NCBI RefSeq assembly: GCF_036417845.1
Contig: NC_089985.1
Coordinates: 32,570,583 to 32,634,582, forward strand
DNA length: 64,000 bases
Reading direction: 5' to 3'
Source of the DNA: Apteryx mantelli
Taxonomy: Eukaryota > Chordata > Aves > Apterygiformes > Apterygidae
The notes below the pieces were generated by a model that saw only the letters and a program-made list of their open reading frames with translations, did no database searches and had not been told where the DNA came from. Of this stretch, positions 30,160-43,256 are shown piece after piece; position 1 is the first letter of the stretch, and every line of letters starts with the position of its first letter. A program made the translations under genes and the position numbers.

Positions 30160-33100
30160 TCACACATTTCTCCTCATGCCATGGGTGAGTGTCTCCACCT
30201 CCTTCATGAACCGAAGGCACAGCTCCTCCTGCCATGGCAAAGCCACGCACTGGACAGCCACAGGCAGCCCCACAGCTCCTTCCACAGCCTGCAGCAGTGA
30301 CAAAAAAGTCAGTGTGGTGTGAGTGAGAGCACCTGGGGAGCCACACGAGGGAATGCAGTCTCCTGACATTAAACAGAAGAGACACCAAGGAAGACGTACG
30401 AGAGGACAGACTTCTAGTTGTTGTAAACCAGCCTAGCTGCACCACAGTCACGGTACTAACACAGTGTATGCAACTTCACTGTTAAAGAAACTCCTCTCAT
30501 CAGGAGATGGAGAGAGACCTTTGGAACAATGTGCCAGTGGTGCCAAATGCCATTCAGAGCCTTCTGCTATGACTTAAACTTTTTCCCTACTGACCTCTTT
30601 CAGCCTCTTATCCCAAGGGTCCCCGTAGTGTCCTCTGTAATGCTTCAGTTCCTCTTCATCGGCTCTCGTGACCGTGCTGACTGGCACCACCCCAGCAGGG
30701 AAGTTTAAGACGTTGTATAAATTGGTATAGGAGGTAGCAGCTGGAAAAGATCACACAGAGCATACAACATGGCATGGTTTAGTGTGCTGGGCCAGCAGTG
30801 ATTTTCAGATGACAATTTGGGCTGGAGGAATTGTGGACTTGAGGTGCTGAAGCTGAGGAAACCATGAAAAAAACACTAGTTTTAGTGGGACTTCTAGTAG
30901 GAAAGTTTCAGGGCCGCACATCTGCTGAAACCAGAGAGAACCCCATGCCTTTTGTTTTCAGTGAGGTGGAGGTTAGATCTGCTCTGGGAGAGATAGAAAT
31001 CCTTGATCTAGTTCAGACAGAGCCTGACTCCATGTTTCCCATGCCCCAGGGAAAATCCTGGCTATGTTTTCAAGATAACCCAATTATATTCCAGCTCAGT
31101 AACACCATCCTGAGGACTTTGGATCTGAAAGGGCTGTTGCTAGAGAGATGAAGAATTCAGACTTTGCTAGAAGGTATTGAATTGCTTCTCTGCAAGTCAC
31201 TGCAAATAGCAGAAAGGCTCTGTTGCCTATGTCCTGGGAAATGTGAGAAGGCAGTGTTCAGAAGAGCCCGGCCCTTGTGCTAAGGTCTGCCACCCCTCTG
31301 ATACAGAAGTAGCTCCTGGGAGCAGGATGGACAATCCAGGGGAAGGTCACACAGTAATGACCGGAACAGATATGCCACTAATTGCTACTCCACAATAACC
31401 CAAACACTTGCAGCTCAGGTGAAGCAGGGGCATGAGAAGACCCACCCAGAGGAGACCTCTCCTTTGTTTTCTCCACCCAGAGGAAAGGCCAGGCTCTGCA
31501 CATTTTTCAGGGGAAGTCCAAGAGACCAAAATATCTTGCTCCAGCTCTGCCCACAAATACCACATGTGTGCATCCAGAGACATCTAACTAGAGATTACCA
31601 AATAGCTTCCCAGCGTAGCCGTGGTTAAAGGCTGGACCCAGCGCAGGACAAAGAATCACGTCCAGCCCTAGCTTCCTCCATTTAGCAATGAATTCTGTGC
31701 AGTAAACCTGCAGGGGAAGACAGAGGAGATGACAAACAGTGTCTGTTGGACAGCAGTGGTGGATCAATACCTACCGGATAGAAAAAAGGAGGAAAAAGAA
31801 CTCTTGGATGCAACTGAAAAATCAGATCAAATCTGAGTTGTGTTTTCAAAGAGCCAATGGATTTTGTTCCTCCACCCTTATGTTTCCTGGAAGAATATTA
31901 TGTCCTGTCTAGACCTAGACAGTGATGCTAGATGGGCATTTCAGGGTTGATTCTCTTAAGCATTAAACCAATCTTCTTTTATGCTTAGTTTTGTGCTTGA
32001 ATTGGTTGAATGAAGATCTACAGTCTTTCAAAGGACCATTTTCAGATGACTAAACAGTACATTTCCTCAGAAAAAAATTTTTTTTTTTGGTAGGGAGATC
32101 TAGAAAACATGAATTCTAAATCTTATCAAAAAAACCTTTCACTCTGCAACAGGATACAGTTAAGAAAAAGAAGCCACAAGTGACAGTTAGTTAAGTGCTG
32201 AAGTCTTCCCCCCATGAGCTAGAAGGCACAAGCTTGCACTGTAGATCCAAGAGAGATCTAGATTTGCACTCTGGTCTTCCACATCTTCGTGAACATCAAG
32301 CAATAAACGAATCCATCCTTTAAGAGCTGTTCCATTTTGTCTTAGTAAATAAATATCAGTGGACCAGAGTGTGGCCAACTCTGTAGCCTACGCTTGTTAT
32401 AGAACACATTTGTCCCATGTTCTAACCTGGGCTCTATGCAACTGTCTCTTACCCCATGTTTTATGTAAGAGTCTTCCACATCTCCCATGAAAGGCCTAAC
32501 CAGTAGGGTATTCTGTCTGACACCAGATTTCATCCTCAGTTTGAGATCCTCCTTGCTGAAAGCTCAACAAGAGAGATTATGTTTCCAGGAAACACAATCA
32601 ATGCAGCTAATCTTAATTTTTCTGATGGAAAAATCAAGTAGCCAGCCAAAAATCTGGGATCAGCTCTTGCTTGCAGTAGATAAAAAATGTGAATAAAGAA
32701 AAATAACTCCAAAATATCTCTGAGGCAAGCATTTCTGAGGGTTTCGGAGGGAGAAAAAAAATCCATTTTCACCTAAAAGAAACCCCAAGACCTTTTCATT
32801 CCAAACACTCCCATCAGTCCAGTGACTAGGCTGGCTTATGAGCTTTTTCCCTGCCCTACAGCATGTTGGACCTGCTGCAAATGAGCGTACACTTCCACTG
32901 AGTGACTGACACTGACGGGGGTTGCATGGTGTAGCCAGAGGGGCATGTTCATCCTCAGGAAGGGTTACGAAGGTGTTCCAGGGGACACAGATCCTGCCTT
33001 GTGGGAGGACACTAAAACAGCTCAGCAGCTTTAGCCTTGCAAAATACCAGGTGAAAGGGAATACAATTGCTGTCTATAAATAGATTAAGGATGAGGAAGA

Positions 33101-36100
33101 CAGTGGAAAATATCAGAGAGGAGAAGAGCTATTTAGGCTCAAGGACAAGAATAAAATGAGGATAAAATGGAAGTGAATAAACAGCACCAGAAATAAGGAG
33201 GTTTCTAACCACCAGAACAGGGAGGAAAGGAGCTGGCTAGTAAAAACAAATGCAAACAGACAACTCAACTAGTTTTAAAGAGGAACCTGATCAGTTTGTG
33301 AACAGCACTGGACTCAGTTGCCCAGGCCAATGCTTCCTCTCCTATGTTCCTCATCCCAAATGAATTCATACAAAATCCACCTAAACCAAGGAGTTCATGG
33401 CCACAATTTTTGACTCCTAGGGTCTCTGCTTGATAGTTCAGGCATGATCTTAGCAAGTGACAATAGCACCTAATGCCTGAAGTGAAGGATTTACTCCAAG
33501 AGATGGAATTAAAAAAAAAAAAAGCCACATCTTTAGTGGCTTTTCTTATGCTATTTCTGCATAAAAAATGCAGGACAAAGGATAATCTCTCTTCCCCATC
33601 CTCCAGTCAATAGAGACCTCCACACAAGCATCTATTGCCTTGAGGTCTTATCACTTTTTGCAAAGTGTGACTCCCAAAGAAAAGCCCAGCTGTTTTATTT
33701 CCACAGGATCCATTTCCAATACCAAATTCAACAAAAAGCAGAAAGCAACTGTTCAGAAATTCAATGTAAGACTTGAGGAATCTCTCACTACAATTAGTAA
33801 GGGAAAAGAAAAAAAAAAAAATCACATTACCGCCACTGCCCCATGCTGATTCCAGAGGTTTTTGGCAGACCTGAAAAGGTGATAGAATTAATCAGCATTG
33901 GGACTTTGGCAACAGGGAACTATCACTAAAATGTGTATACGGCTCATTATTCTGGAAAGCTCATGAATCTTCTGGGGAACAAGCTATAGTATCACACAGG
34001 TGATCACACGGATGACCACACTGTTCACATGTGCCTACAGGTACATCAAAAGAGCTTTCTCTAAAGACATACCATGATGTTTCCGTTTGCTCTTACATGT
34101 AGACAAAAATCATGGCAAAGTCTTCTAAATTTGCTCTCTCCTGGTTTTATTGGTCTCTATTTCTCTCACAAGGGTGATTTTTCCAATGCTTGTGACAGGC
34201 ACTGCACAGGCAGGCATGCAGAGATGTCTGCATTAACATGGCACATGCTGCACAGGGTACCAGAATCTACGTGGTCCCAGGGACAGTAGCCTATTTCAGT
34301 TTGTGCTGAGCTCCGTGGAGACATCCTAGCCCTGTTGTGATAAGGATCCCTGAGCTCTTAAAATAATCCCCAGCTACATAACCTTGGATAACACCACGCA
34401 GAGCCCAGGTGGTGTTGAGACAGCACATCTTCATGCAAGCTCAGCCCGTACTGCACAGCCCCGTGACTGGGCTTTGCACAGTGGGCTGACATCTACCTGC
34501 AAGAACCTGTGTGGGCATATCCACGTACATCCCCCTTCTCTAGGGCTACTTCAGTGCTACTTACCCCACTCCACAGAGGGCATTGAGATCCCGAGCGATT
34601 CGTGGATACTTTCAGAGGGAAGAGAAAAACTTGGGATTAGTCAATAACAGTGCAGCTGAAATAGTGGGCTACAATAAGGACTGCAGTGTGGGCATGCTTC
34701 TTGCCCTAGTGGGAGTGGCTTTGAACGATAGGTATGGTTTCCAACACAGTGGTTTCATTCTGACATTGATTTACACATATTATCACAACCACCCATGCAA
34801 AGAAGGCTCTAGACCATGCTGTTAGCTCTGGGGAGCATCTCCCGGATGTGGGGATGCTCTTTAGATCCTTGTTAGTGATCTCCTTTCTCTGTGGAGCCCC
34901 TTGCTGGATGAGCTGGATGAGCTGTATGGTTTCATTAAAGTTCATTAAAGTGGATCATAGTTTAGCCACCCCATACAAAACTCCCACAAAAGGCTGTCAA
35001 GCCACTCAATGAGTTAAGCCTGGGTTTAGGGACATCTGTATTTCACTTTGAATCCTGTTGGGCACTTAACATAAAGCAGCAAAACACTCTCAGAGTAAAG
35101 CAGGTTTCTTCCCTGCTTGTGAAAAATCTCCCATCTTGCAGATTTACTATGATGCAGCGAGGTGTCCACACACTTACTATGGGTTTCAAGATGATAGCCA
35201 AGATCCTTTTCACCAGAACAGGAAGCCTGTAAGTATTGAACTGGGATTTCAGGTTGGGATCCACGATATCTCCTTTGCTGGAAGATGATAGAGTGAAGGG
35301 GAAGTCAGGACAAGTCCATCTGTTTTAAACCTACTATAATAGCAGTGCTGCTTCTGAAGCAGTTTGCCTTAGGGTGAAGTTGCTAGAAGACAAAGTCTGC
35401 CTGCTTCAGTCTAAAGCACTGAATAAGAAATCCTCACATGGAGTTTAGATGCTCAGGCAGAATTGCTCACTGTAAAAGCTATAAAGAAATGAATACTTCA
35501 ACTCCTGTATCATCAGCACTGTAAAGGCTCTGAAGTGCTTTGCAGAGGTGGGCCCATACACAGAGTAACATGGACAACCTTGGACATGTTTCACCTTGAA
35601 GTTCTGCTGCAATCACTTAAAAGAGCTCAAGAACCACGTCATTTCGCAACTTCCTTCAACATCTGTGATCAGGAGGGTTGCTGCAGCTGGTGAAGGCCAA
35701 GGGGACACTTGAGGGGATGGTACTTGACTTGATTAAAAGCTCTATCCCAGAACAGGCCTTTCCATTCGAGTCAAGCCCAGAGCTTGGTTCAGGTTAGGCC
35801 CCCAAGCAGCTTCCAGAAAATGAGCCAGGAGGACATTCTCCAAATGGTCCTTTCACCCTTTACCCCCCACATACAACACCTGGACAGATGTGCTACTTTC
35901 CCCCGGACATTAACATCCTCCCAGTTTGTAGCTTGGGGGCTCATTTGCAATGCTTGGATGTTGCAAAGTCACTGAAATGCAGATGGGTTAAGGTCAGCCC
36001 ATGGTACATATCCCAGAAATGAAACAGACTGATTAACTCTGCATCCACTAGCAACCATGAAGGGAGAGGTACAGGACTGCTAGGGCCGGTCCTTCTACGT

Positions 36101-39100
36101 GGCTTTCAGAATGTTTCTCAAGCTCTTATAGACAGTGGAGTTGCAGTGCTTCAGAGGTAACTCTCTGGGTATAGACCAGGCTATTGGAAATCAGCCAGTC
36201 TGCAGTAGCTCTTTGTGTGTAGGTCCTTAGCCCATGGTAAATGTAAGCTAGCTTGAACATTTGCTTAGCCGCCAGAGGAGGTTAAAATAATGCACGATGT
36301 CTCCCATGTGCTATGGACTAACCATGCGTATAAAATCAGTTGCCACAGCACTGCTTACACACAGTATCTTATCACCCCACGGTTTCTTATCTGTGTGTGT
36401 GAACTAGTCTTGTGAACTAATTGCTGTCGATACTAAATTCATCCTTCCAGAAATTGCTCCTCTGCTGCCCATTCTTCAGTATGCATCCATTGGAATAAAA
36501 ACATTCTGGATGCATACAGTCCCCTGGCCATATGGTGCCAAGTCCCAGGGCCCACGCTCAAAGCAAATGGGATTTACTCACATGCAATCCACCAGGTGAG
36601 CAGTGCCATCTGAGAAAAGACCTCTAGTGAACAGCTCATCTACCACGTAGTCAATCTTGGGCGGTGCAAAAGGAACAAGCTGCAGGAAAACCATCCACAT
36701 TCAAGAGACAAGAAAGACGAATGATTTGTAGACTCTTCTGTAAATCTCGCTGTCTCACTAGTGAGGTGAGTGGGAAATGATGAGAAGTTCAGGCCCCTCT
36801 ACCTGCAGTAGGGCAGCTGTAGAGTGGGGCCAGCCGTTCTCCACCCCTACACAGGAGGTTGCAACCTACCACTGCTGGGGGCTCATTAAACACCTTCTCA
36901 AGCTTAAGGGATGCGATAAGACTCCTCTAGTCAGCTCACACAATTGTCTTCTGCCTCAAATTCCCATGGAGCTCACACATTTATTGAGCAACATGCCAGA
37001 TTAGCCAGCTGCCCTGACTGTGGACACTGACCAGGTGCTTCTGGTATGTAGGATCACACAGCAGGACAGAGGCGGGGTGTCTCACAGCAGGAATTGTGCT
37101 GCCCTGCAAAACCTCATTTTCAAAGGGGCCTGATTAGGCAACATCTGCCCATGGCCCTTCCCCATGCCCCAAGGCGTTAACACATACTTGTGAGTGATCT
37201 GTCTCCGCTTCTTAGAGAAGGATCTTGAGAGACCTCAAAACACCCAGTATTTTTGATTAATACCTATCACTGGAACAGTCCCCATATAGAAATTGCCTTC
37301 AATGGAATTACAGAGTAAGTTAGGTTAGAAGGGACCCTTGGGGGGTCAACTGCTCCAATCCCCTTCCCACTTGCCCACCAAAAAAAGTGTAAACTGGGTT
37401 CAGGGGCTGAGGGATCACAGAAACTGCTGAGAATTTGATATTTATGGGGACACCAGACATCACAGGAAAAAACAATGTCCCACAATGGGCTTTAGAAAAG
37501 GGGTGACTTGGAGATATCTGAAGGTCACTCTCCTGTTTGCTAGACTAGGAACACAGGCATTGCTTCGGTTTGGGAACAAAGACTATTGCATTTGCCTTCC
37601 CTTGTGTGATCCTCACAGCAGATGGGTAAAGGAAGGCTGGTCCTTGTTTTACAGGCAGCAGAAGTGGATATGGGAAGTGACTTGTCCAAACTTCATAGGG
37701 AGAAAGAGGATAGAAAACTCACTGTGTGTCCTGCCTCCTGTAGGAGCTTTCTGGTCTGTTGGACGGCCCGTCTCATGCTGGGTGAGGGCTGGAAGTAGCC
37801 ATCTCCTTCGTAATACCCAATCCGAAGTGGCTTTGAACTGGAGTAAACCTGTGAGGAGAGGAGCTGTCACTTGGATGCATGAGATGTACCACATAGGACC
37901 ATTCTCAGGGCTCAGGGAGGCAGCAACTGAGAACTCTCGGTAGGAGGAAAAACAGGTGCAATAGGGCTGTGGAAAGCAGCAGCAGTGGTCCTTGATATGT
38001 TTTTTCTGACACTACTTCTTGCCATGTGAATGTGTGCCAACTTTGAGATGGTGGGTGTGATAGCATCTGTGTAGACGGTATGCCTGGCTGTGGAGAGAGT
38101 TCAGGGGCCTATTTCTGTAGTTGTAAGCAACTGGTCTGTATTGTCTGAGTATCGGGGACAACTGGAAGATCAGAGTCTTAGGACCTGAGACAAAAATCAG
38201 CAGTCAGACGACAGTAGCAGAGAGCTAATGGCAAAGGCCAGCACTTTCTTAGGTCAGTGACTGTTAAACCAAGCTCTCATTAAAAATGTGAGCAGTGAGC
38301 TTCTCTGCTCAGGAGAAATCAGCTCCTTTAGGGATTGGGCCAGGATGGAGCCAACAAGCTTGTTTTGAGCGTTGCCTAGAAAGGGAAGGTAAGGGGTCAG
38401 TATCTGGAAGGTCTCATCAGGGCAAGTTGACAGGGACCTGCCAACCCTGCTATGAGACTGCTTTTTGCAGTTGCTTATGCAGGAGGCCCTCTGTTCAGAA
38501 GGAAGTTTGCTTCTCTGAGTCCTTCACTATCTTGAGACATGAAACTAGATGGGAGTCTCCTAAGATCCCACTTTGTTGATGGGGAAATGGAGGCATGGGA
38601 TCACCTCTGAGCCAGCCTTACTTCCTCGTTGAAGGGGATGGGGGGCACAGTGGGGTCCAGCCGGAACATCTCTTTGCAGAGCAGCGCCTTCATGCACAGG
38701 GCCAGGCTTTCCACGTCCCTCGCCATTGGCCCCAGCATCCCGGTCACTGCAAGCACAGAGATCCCATCACTGCAGGCAGATGGGCCCCTAGGGGGGACCC
38801 AGCAGAGCAGAGTTTCAATCAAGCTAGGAACAGGGGATGGTGTAATGTTTGTGAGGGAAGTGAACAAGGAGACACAGAGAATTGGTCTATTTGCTCCAGA
38901 CCCACATAACAGAGCAGAGGCAGGGTACCACCTCCTGAGGCTGACCTGGGCTAGGCTTTTGCTGGCACAACTCAAGCAGAGACTGGCTCAAGAGGAGCAA
39001 GGACTGTAGCCCACCTGCCAACAGCAATATCACCTGGCAGCAGCTAAATCCAGGAGTCTCCTGAAGATTCTTCAGTGAAATAGCCCAGGCCTTTGGGCAC

Positions 39101-42100
39101 GTACCTCACATTTCTCATTACTACTCATTGCATTGCTTAAAGGGATTTTGTTTCAATTCTGTTCTAATTCAATTAATATCTACCACAGTCAAGAACAGAA
39201 TAAATGGTGCGAAGAGGTAATACCACAAGGCAGAATCCGGTCTATTAGACCATCTCTGTCTTAAACTGGTCATGAGACACATAATTGAACAGTACTTTTG
39301 CTGGCATCTCAGCAGTGGAAGGAGATGTAAGAAGTGAAGGTCTGACAGTAGTAATATATCATCTGGACTTACCTGATTTCATTCCTATAATAGGAGAAAC
39401 CACACCCAGCTTGCTAGGAACAAAATGGGAGAAGTATATTAGTAGCAGCTCTTGTTGTACAGCAAGTTGCCATGCTGGGTTGCAGACCTTCCATTTGCCC
39501 CTGGGCAACATCTAGGAGAATGAAACATCCTGCACCGAATTGACACTTTTTAGGCTAGAAAGACTTTCATGGATTGAAAGCTGCTAGGAGCTGGAGAAAG
39601 ATTTTATCATCTCCTTTCCTTGGTGGGTGTAATTCCTCATCCTGGAATAAATCAGCCTTGATAAACAGAGAACTCCTACAAGCAAAGCAAGGGCCGGGAA
39701 CCATCTGAGGAGGAGATGACCCTATAGTAGTTGCTTTCAGCTTCATGGTCAGGGCTATTATGGACTGAATAACTCTTTGCTGTCTTAGCAGTTAGAGGTA
39801 GTCATGGGTCGTTAATAGAGTCCTAAGCCCTAGATATGACAAGGAAGCAGGCAGGCTAGGGTAGTAACATAATCCCAGATGAAACCATGGATATCTGTTC
39901 TATAGTTTGATGAACTGTGGGGGACATTTTGCAGCCTCCACAGTGGGTGAAGGAGCAGACAGATGACAGGATGTACCTGATCCTGTCGGCTGTGGGTTTG
40001 AGTCCACACAAACCACAGAAGCTGGATGGTAGGCGGATGCTCCCAGCTACATCTGAGCCAATTCCCAGGATGGAGCCTCCCCCTGCGATCAGAGCTCCCT
40101 CCCCTCCAGAAGAGCCTCCGGGGCTCTTCTTGTGGTTGAGAGGGTTCAGTGTCTGGCCGAAGATGAGGTTGCTGCAGTCATAGCTGGGGAGAGGAAGATC
40201 AACAGATGAGTGAAGTATTTCTGTCTCTGCAAACTGTAAATACAGGGCACTGAGCGTTCACGCAGGGATGAGTGTGGAATTAATCCTGGAGGGTAGGATC
40301 AGTATGAAATAGATTTGTTGGGACAGCTAGATTTAGGAAGAAAGGGGCATCAGATACAGGAGAAATAATTTCTTGTCTCTAGCATTCTGTAGAAAAGACA
40401 ACGAGAAAAGACTCAAGCTGAAATGAGAAAGAAATTAACTTAATGTGCATGATTTGTTTGGACAAGGGTGGGAGTTCGTGCATGTAGGTCCACTCTCTCA
40501 GATCACAGGAGTCACATGGCATAGCATTTTCATGAAGGGGAACAAGCAATTACTTTATCATTGTCTGCGGGATGTTGGTTTTCACAAAGGGGATTGCCCC
40601 CTGGCTCTTTAGAACCTGGACGATCACACTGTCTTCTTCCTTCACTTGGCCCAGAAACTTCACCATCCCGCCAGAAGAGACGTGGCCCTTGGGGATCGGA
40701 AACAAAGCTCTTCAGGCACCAGGGAAGGTGCTGTTTGGAGCCATGGCAATAAGACACATAAGCCCTGACGCCTCCTGTGACAAAGCTGCCACCCAACTTT
40801 TCTAATGACCAGAACAGAACCCAACAGAACCGCTGGGGAAACCAGATCAGAGCAAGTTAGACATTTCCCAAGACAAAATTTTCTTCAGAAGAAAGGTGAA
40901 TTTGCTGAGCCCACAGATACTTGGTCCAGAACATCCTTGTCTGAGGAAACTCTTGGCCAGTCCCAATGGGGTGAAAAGGAACAAGCCCAGATCCCTTTGG
41001 GACCCTTGTAAGGGGTGGAGAGGATTGGATGTCCTGGTCTGTTCCCAGCCCCAGGCCAAGGACAGAGAAGGGGCAGGGGAATCAAGGATGTACCTTGCAG
41101 TTAATGTGGTCCTTGATGCTGATGGGAATGCCATAGAGTAGCCCCTTCTCCTTCTGCTTCTTCAGTTTCTGGAGCTGATCCTCACAGCCATGAAGGAAAT
41201 CTATCACACAGTTCACTTCCTGGGTCACCTCCAAAGCCTCTCCAGAGACACAGGGTGAAGAGCAGTGAGACAGGTGGATGGAGGGAAGGCAACAGCATTT
41301 CAATGGAGATTTCAAGCTGAAAATTCTGTCTCCTCAAACCTCCAGCATTCACTACTCAGACTTTGTCTATAGACTTCAGCTGTTACCTGCTGGGATAATT
41401 TTCTGCCCTGGATCTCTGTCTGATTGATTTGCCCGTAAACTACCCTTCAGCTATTAAGGTATTGACAAATTGTGATCCCCAGTGTTGTTAGTTCTACCAG
41501 CAAACTGTCTCTTTTTTTCAGTTTGGAAGCCCGCCCTCACACTGCTTGTGCAGAAGAGCCCTGCAGCATCCAGATACGCTGGAGGTATCGCTCACTTTGC
41601 CCATGTAGGAGTAGAGGACACTCTCTGGGGACAGGGACCCCTCCTTCAGCTTCTCCACCAGCTCCACCATCGGCAGTGAGAGGATGTGTGCAGTCTGGGC
41701 ACCTGGGTTCTGCAAAGGGTAGAAAATTGGATACACAGGGGAGACAGTGACAGTTTTCATCAGGGAAGAGTCTGGCTCACCTAAATACCATTGAGGTGTA
41801 TTCATTCACATCACAGGGTGGTTTATTCGTACTTCTCTTTAGCAGCATCGTTGAAGAATATTGAAGAATGTCAGAGAATTATAATAGAGTTATTTTTCCA
41901 TCACTGAAACACTATTTTTTTCAAGGTATTAAAAATGATCCCAAGAACAAACATGACATAACAATTTCAGGCAGAAAATTACCATATACAGAACACACCA
42001 ACAAAATTCATTAGGAAATTATTCCACTTTGATATTGCAAAAGGAAACAGCTTCAAAATCTCCCATGAAACCACTTTCTTGTTTTTTGATCAGTTCTAAC

Positions 42101-43256
42101 ATCTACCCAGTGATGAGCTTGAATGCAACATTTTAAGGGATGTTGACTATAGAAATGCAGACCTGCCACAGAGCAGTGTGCTGGAGCAGGGAATTTGCTG
42201 ACAGGGAATTGCAGAGTCTTGGTTGCTAAAACAGAACCAAAATAGGCAGAAAAACACCTCTTGACTGGAGAGCTGCATGAATGTCTAAGAGGTTTGAGTG
42301 GCCCGTTTGTGTTTACTTTCTTGCAGGCCTTTGGCCCCTTGTAATTAATAGACAATGTGTTGAAAGATAGTTGAACCAGCTGAAGGTTTTCAAAATTTAT
42401 CATTAACTTGGGAGAAAAAAATGTCTGGGCTGTTTACAACACCCCCTATCCCCCCCCCCCCCCAAAAAAAAAAAAAAAAGAACAGCAACAAGTGCTTATT
42501 TTGAGTTTAAGACAAGTCCTGAATCCAAGGACACAACCTCCTAAAAAACAGGCGATTCTTTACCTGGGGGTGGGCAGGACGAAACAGCTTTTGGTCACTG
42601 ATGTGCAGACGTTGGATGGATGTAAAGCCCCCCCTGCACTCTGAGGAAGAGGGGACAGACAGCTCCCTACAGAGGGGCAGAGGTGAGGGGACGGGAACAG
42701 AAAATGTTGGCAGTAGGGAAAGATGAAGATGCAAGGGTGCAGGGAGGTCTGGGAATACTTTCTGGGGTTGGTGGCCCAATTCAGGGAATCCCGAACTCTG
42801 GTCATCCTCAGAACTCCCACAACAGGTCTGTATTAAGCAATACCTCCTTTACGCTGCCTTTCCAGGGCTTCTGACAAAGGAGAGTAGTGACCCTCAAAAA
42901 GAGTGGTGCTGACCCAAGGCACATGCACGTCACATGTCCCCACTGTCCCCCTAACCACCATTCAAAGGGTGACTGATCAGGACTTCTGCCTTCGTTGGGG
43001 TACCCAAAATACAATTCCTTCCTCCCAACACTTTTGCCCAAATTACCTCTTTTTTAAACCTGCAAACTGCCTTCTCCATTCGCTCCAGGGCTAGATCACG
43101 CATCCTCCTTGCCTCTTCCATCTTCTGCTGGATCTGCCTTTGGCCCAGCCATTTCAGCAATATAATGGCTGCAGCTGAACCACAGAGCAGGGCCGAGAGG
43201 GTGCGAGGATCTGTCCACAAAGGATCTAGGTCCTGCCACAGTCGCTCTTGGGTCAT
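30160..43256 (-). CDS. FAAH-like amidase, copy C (complete, 15 exons)
   Basis: Second complete FAAH-type gene. Minus-strand exons: 43256-43047, 41709-41596, 41237-41094, 40687-40554, 40183-39977, 39413-39373, 38746-38622, 37848-37723, 36679-36582, 35277-35178, 34608-34565, 33870-33831, 31707-31599, 30740-30595, 30288-30160; 588 codons, same phases as copy A. Start chosen at MTQERLWQDL because it aligns with copy A before the shared membrane helix ([19 protein letters not shown]); an upstream in-frame ATG exists at 43373. Lys is in PISIKD (about 150) and cis-Ser in [11 protein letters not shown] (about 225). The nucleophile loop reads SDVAGSIRLP, so the Ser (about 249) is kept but the oxyanion-hole positions equal to human Ile238-Gly239 are Val-Ala. 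Proline loop DPTVPPIPF and [19 protein letters not shown] are kept. Introns carry old CR1 and MIR pieces. No internal stops seen. Probably expressed; whether hydrolytic activity is normal is open. Confidence 0.93.
33040..33235 (+). repeat. CR1 LINE 3'-region fragment
   Basis: Contains 'ctgtctataaatagattaag', 'aagagctatttaggctcaag', 'gacaagaataaaatgaggat' and 'aggaggtttctaaccaccag', in the order found in the sense 3' part of CR1 elements of turtles, crocodilians and birds. Lies in a copy C intron (between exons 12 and 13). Confidence 0.6.
37296..37395 (-). repeat. CR1 LINE 3'-end fragment
   Basis: The plus strand reads 'ggttagaagggacccttggg' followed by 'gggtcaactgctccaatccc', the antisense of the CR1 3' end (…ttggaagggacct…aggtcatctagtccaaccc…). 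Inserted in the copy C intron between exons 8 and 9. Confidence 0.7.
37570..37720 (-). repeat. MIR-like SINE remnant
   Basis: Plus strand shows 'cctcacagcagatgggtaaa', 'ttgttttacaggcagcagaa' and 'gaagtgacttgtccaaactt', the reversed MIR order (…attttacagatgaggaaactg…taagtgacttgccca…). It ends just before copy C exon 8. Confidence 0.55.
42450..42479. repeat. Poly-C / poly-A homopolymer junction
   Basis: Fourteen C directly followed by sixteen A. Low-complexity tract in copy C intron 1; its length is likely to be variable and prone to sequencing error. Confidence 0.9.

Noticed and set aside
30864-31151. Plus-strand 95-codon frame starting MKKTLVLVGLLVG, resembling a signal peptide
   Set aside because: It lies antisense in a copy C intron, has no recognisable mature domain and no Kozak or splice support.
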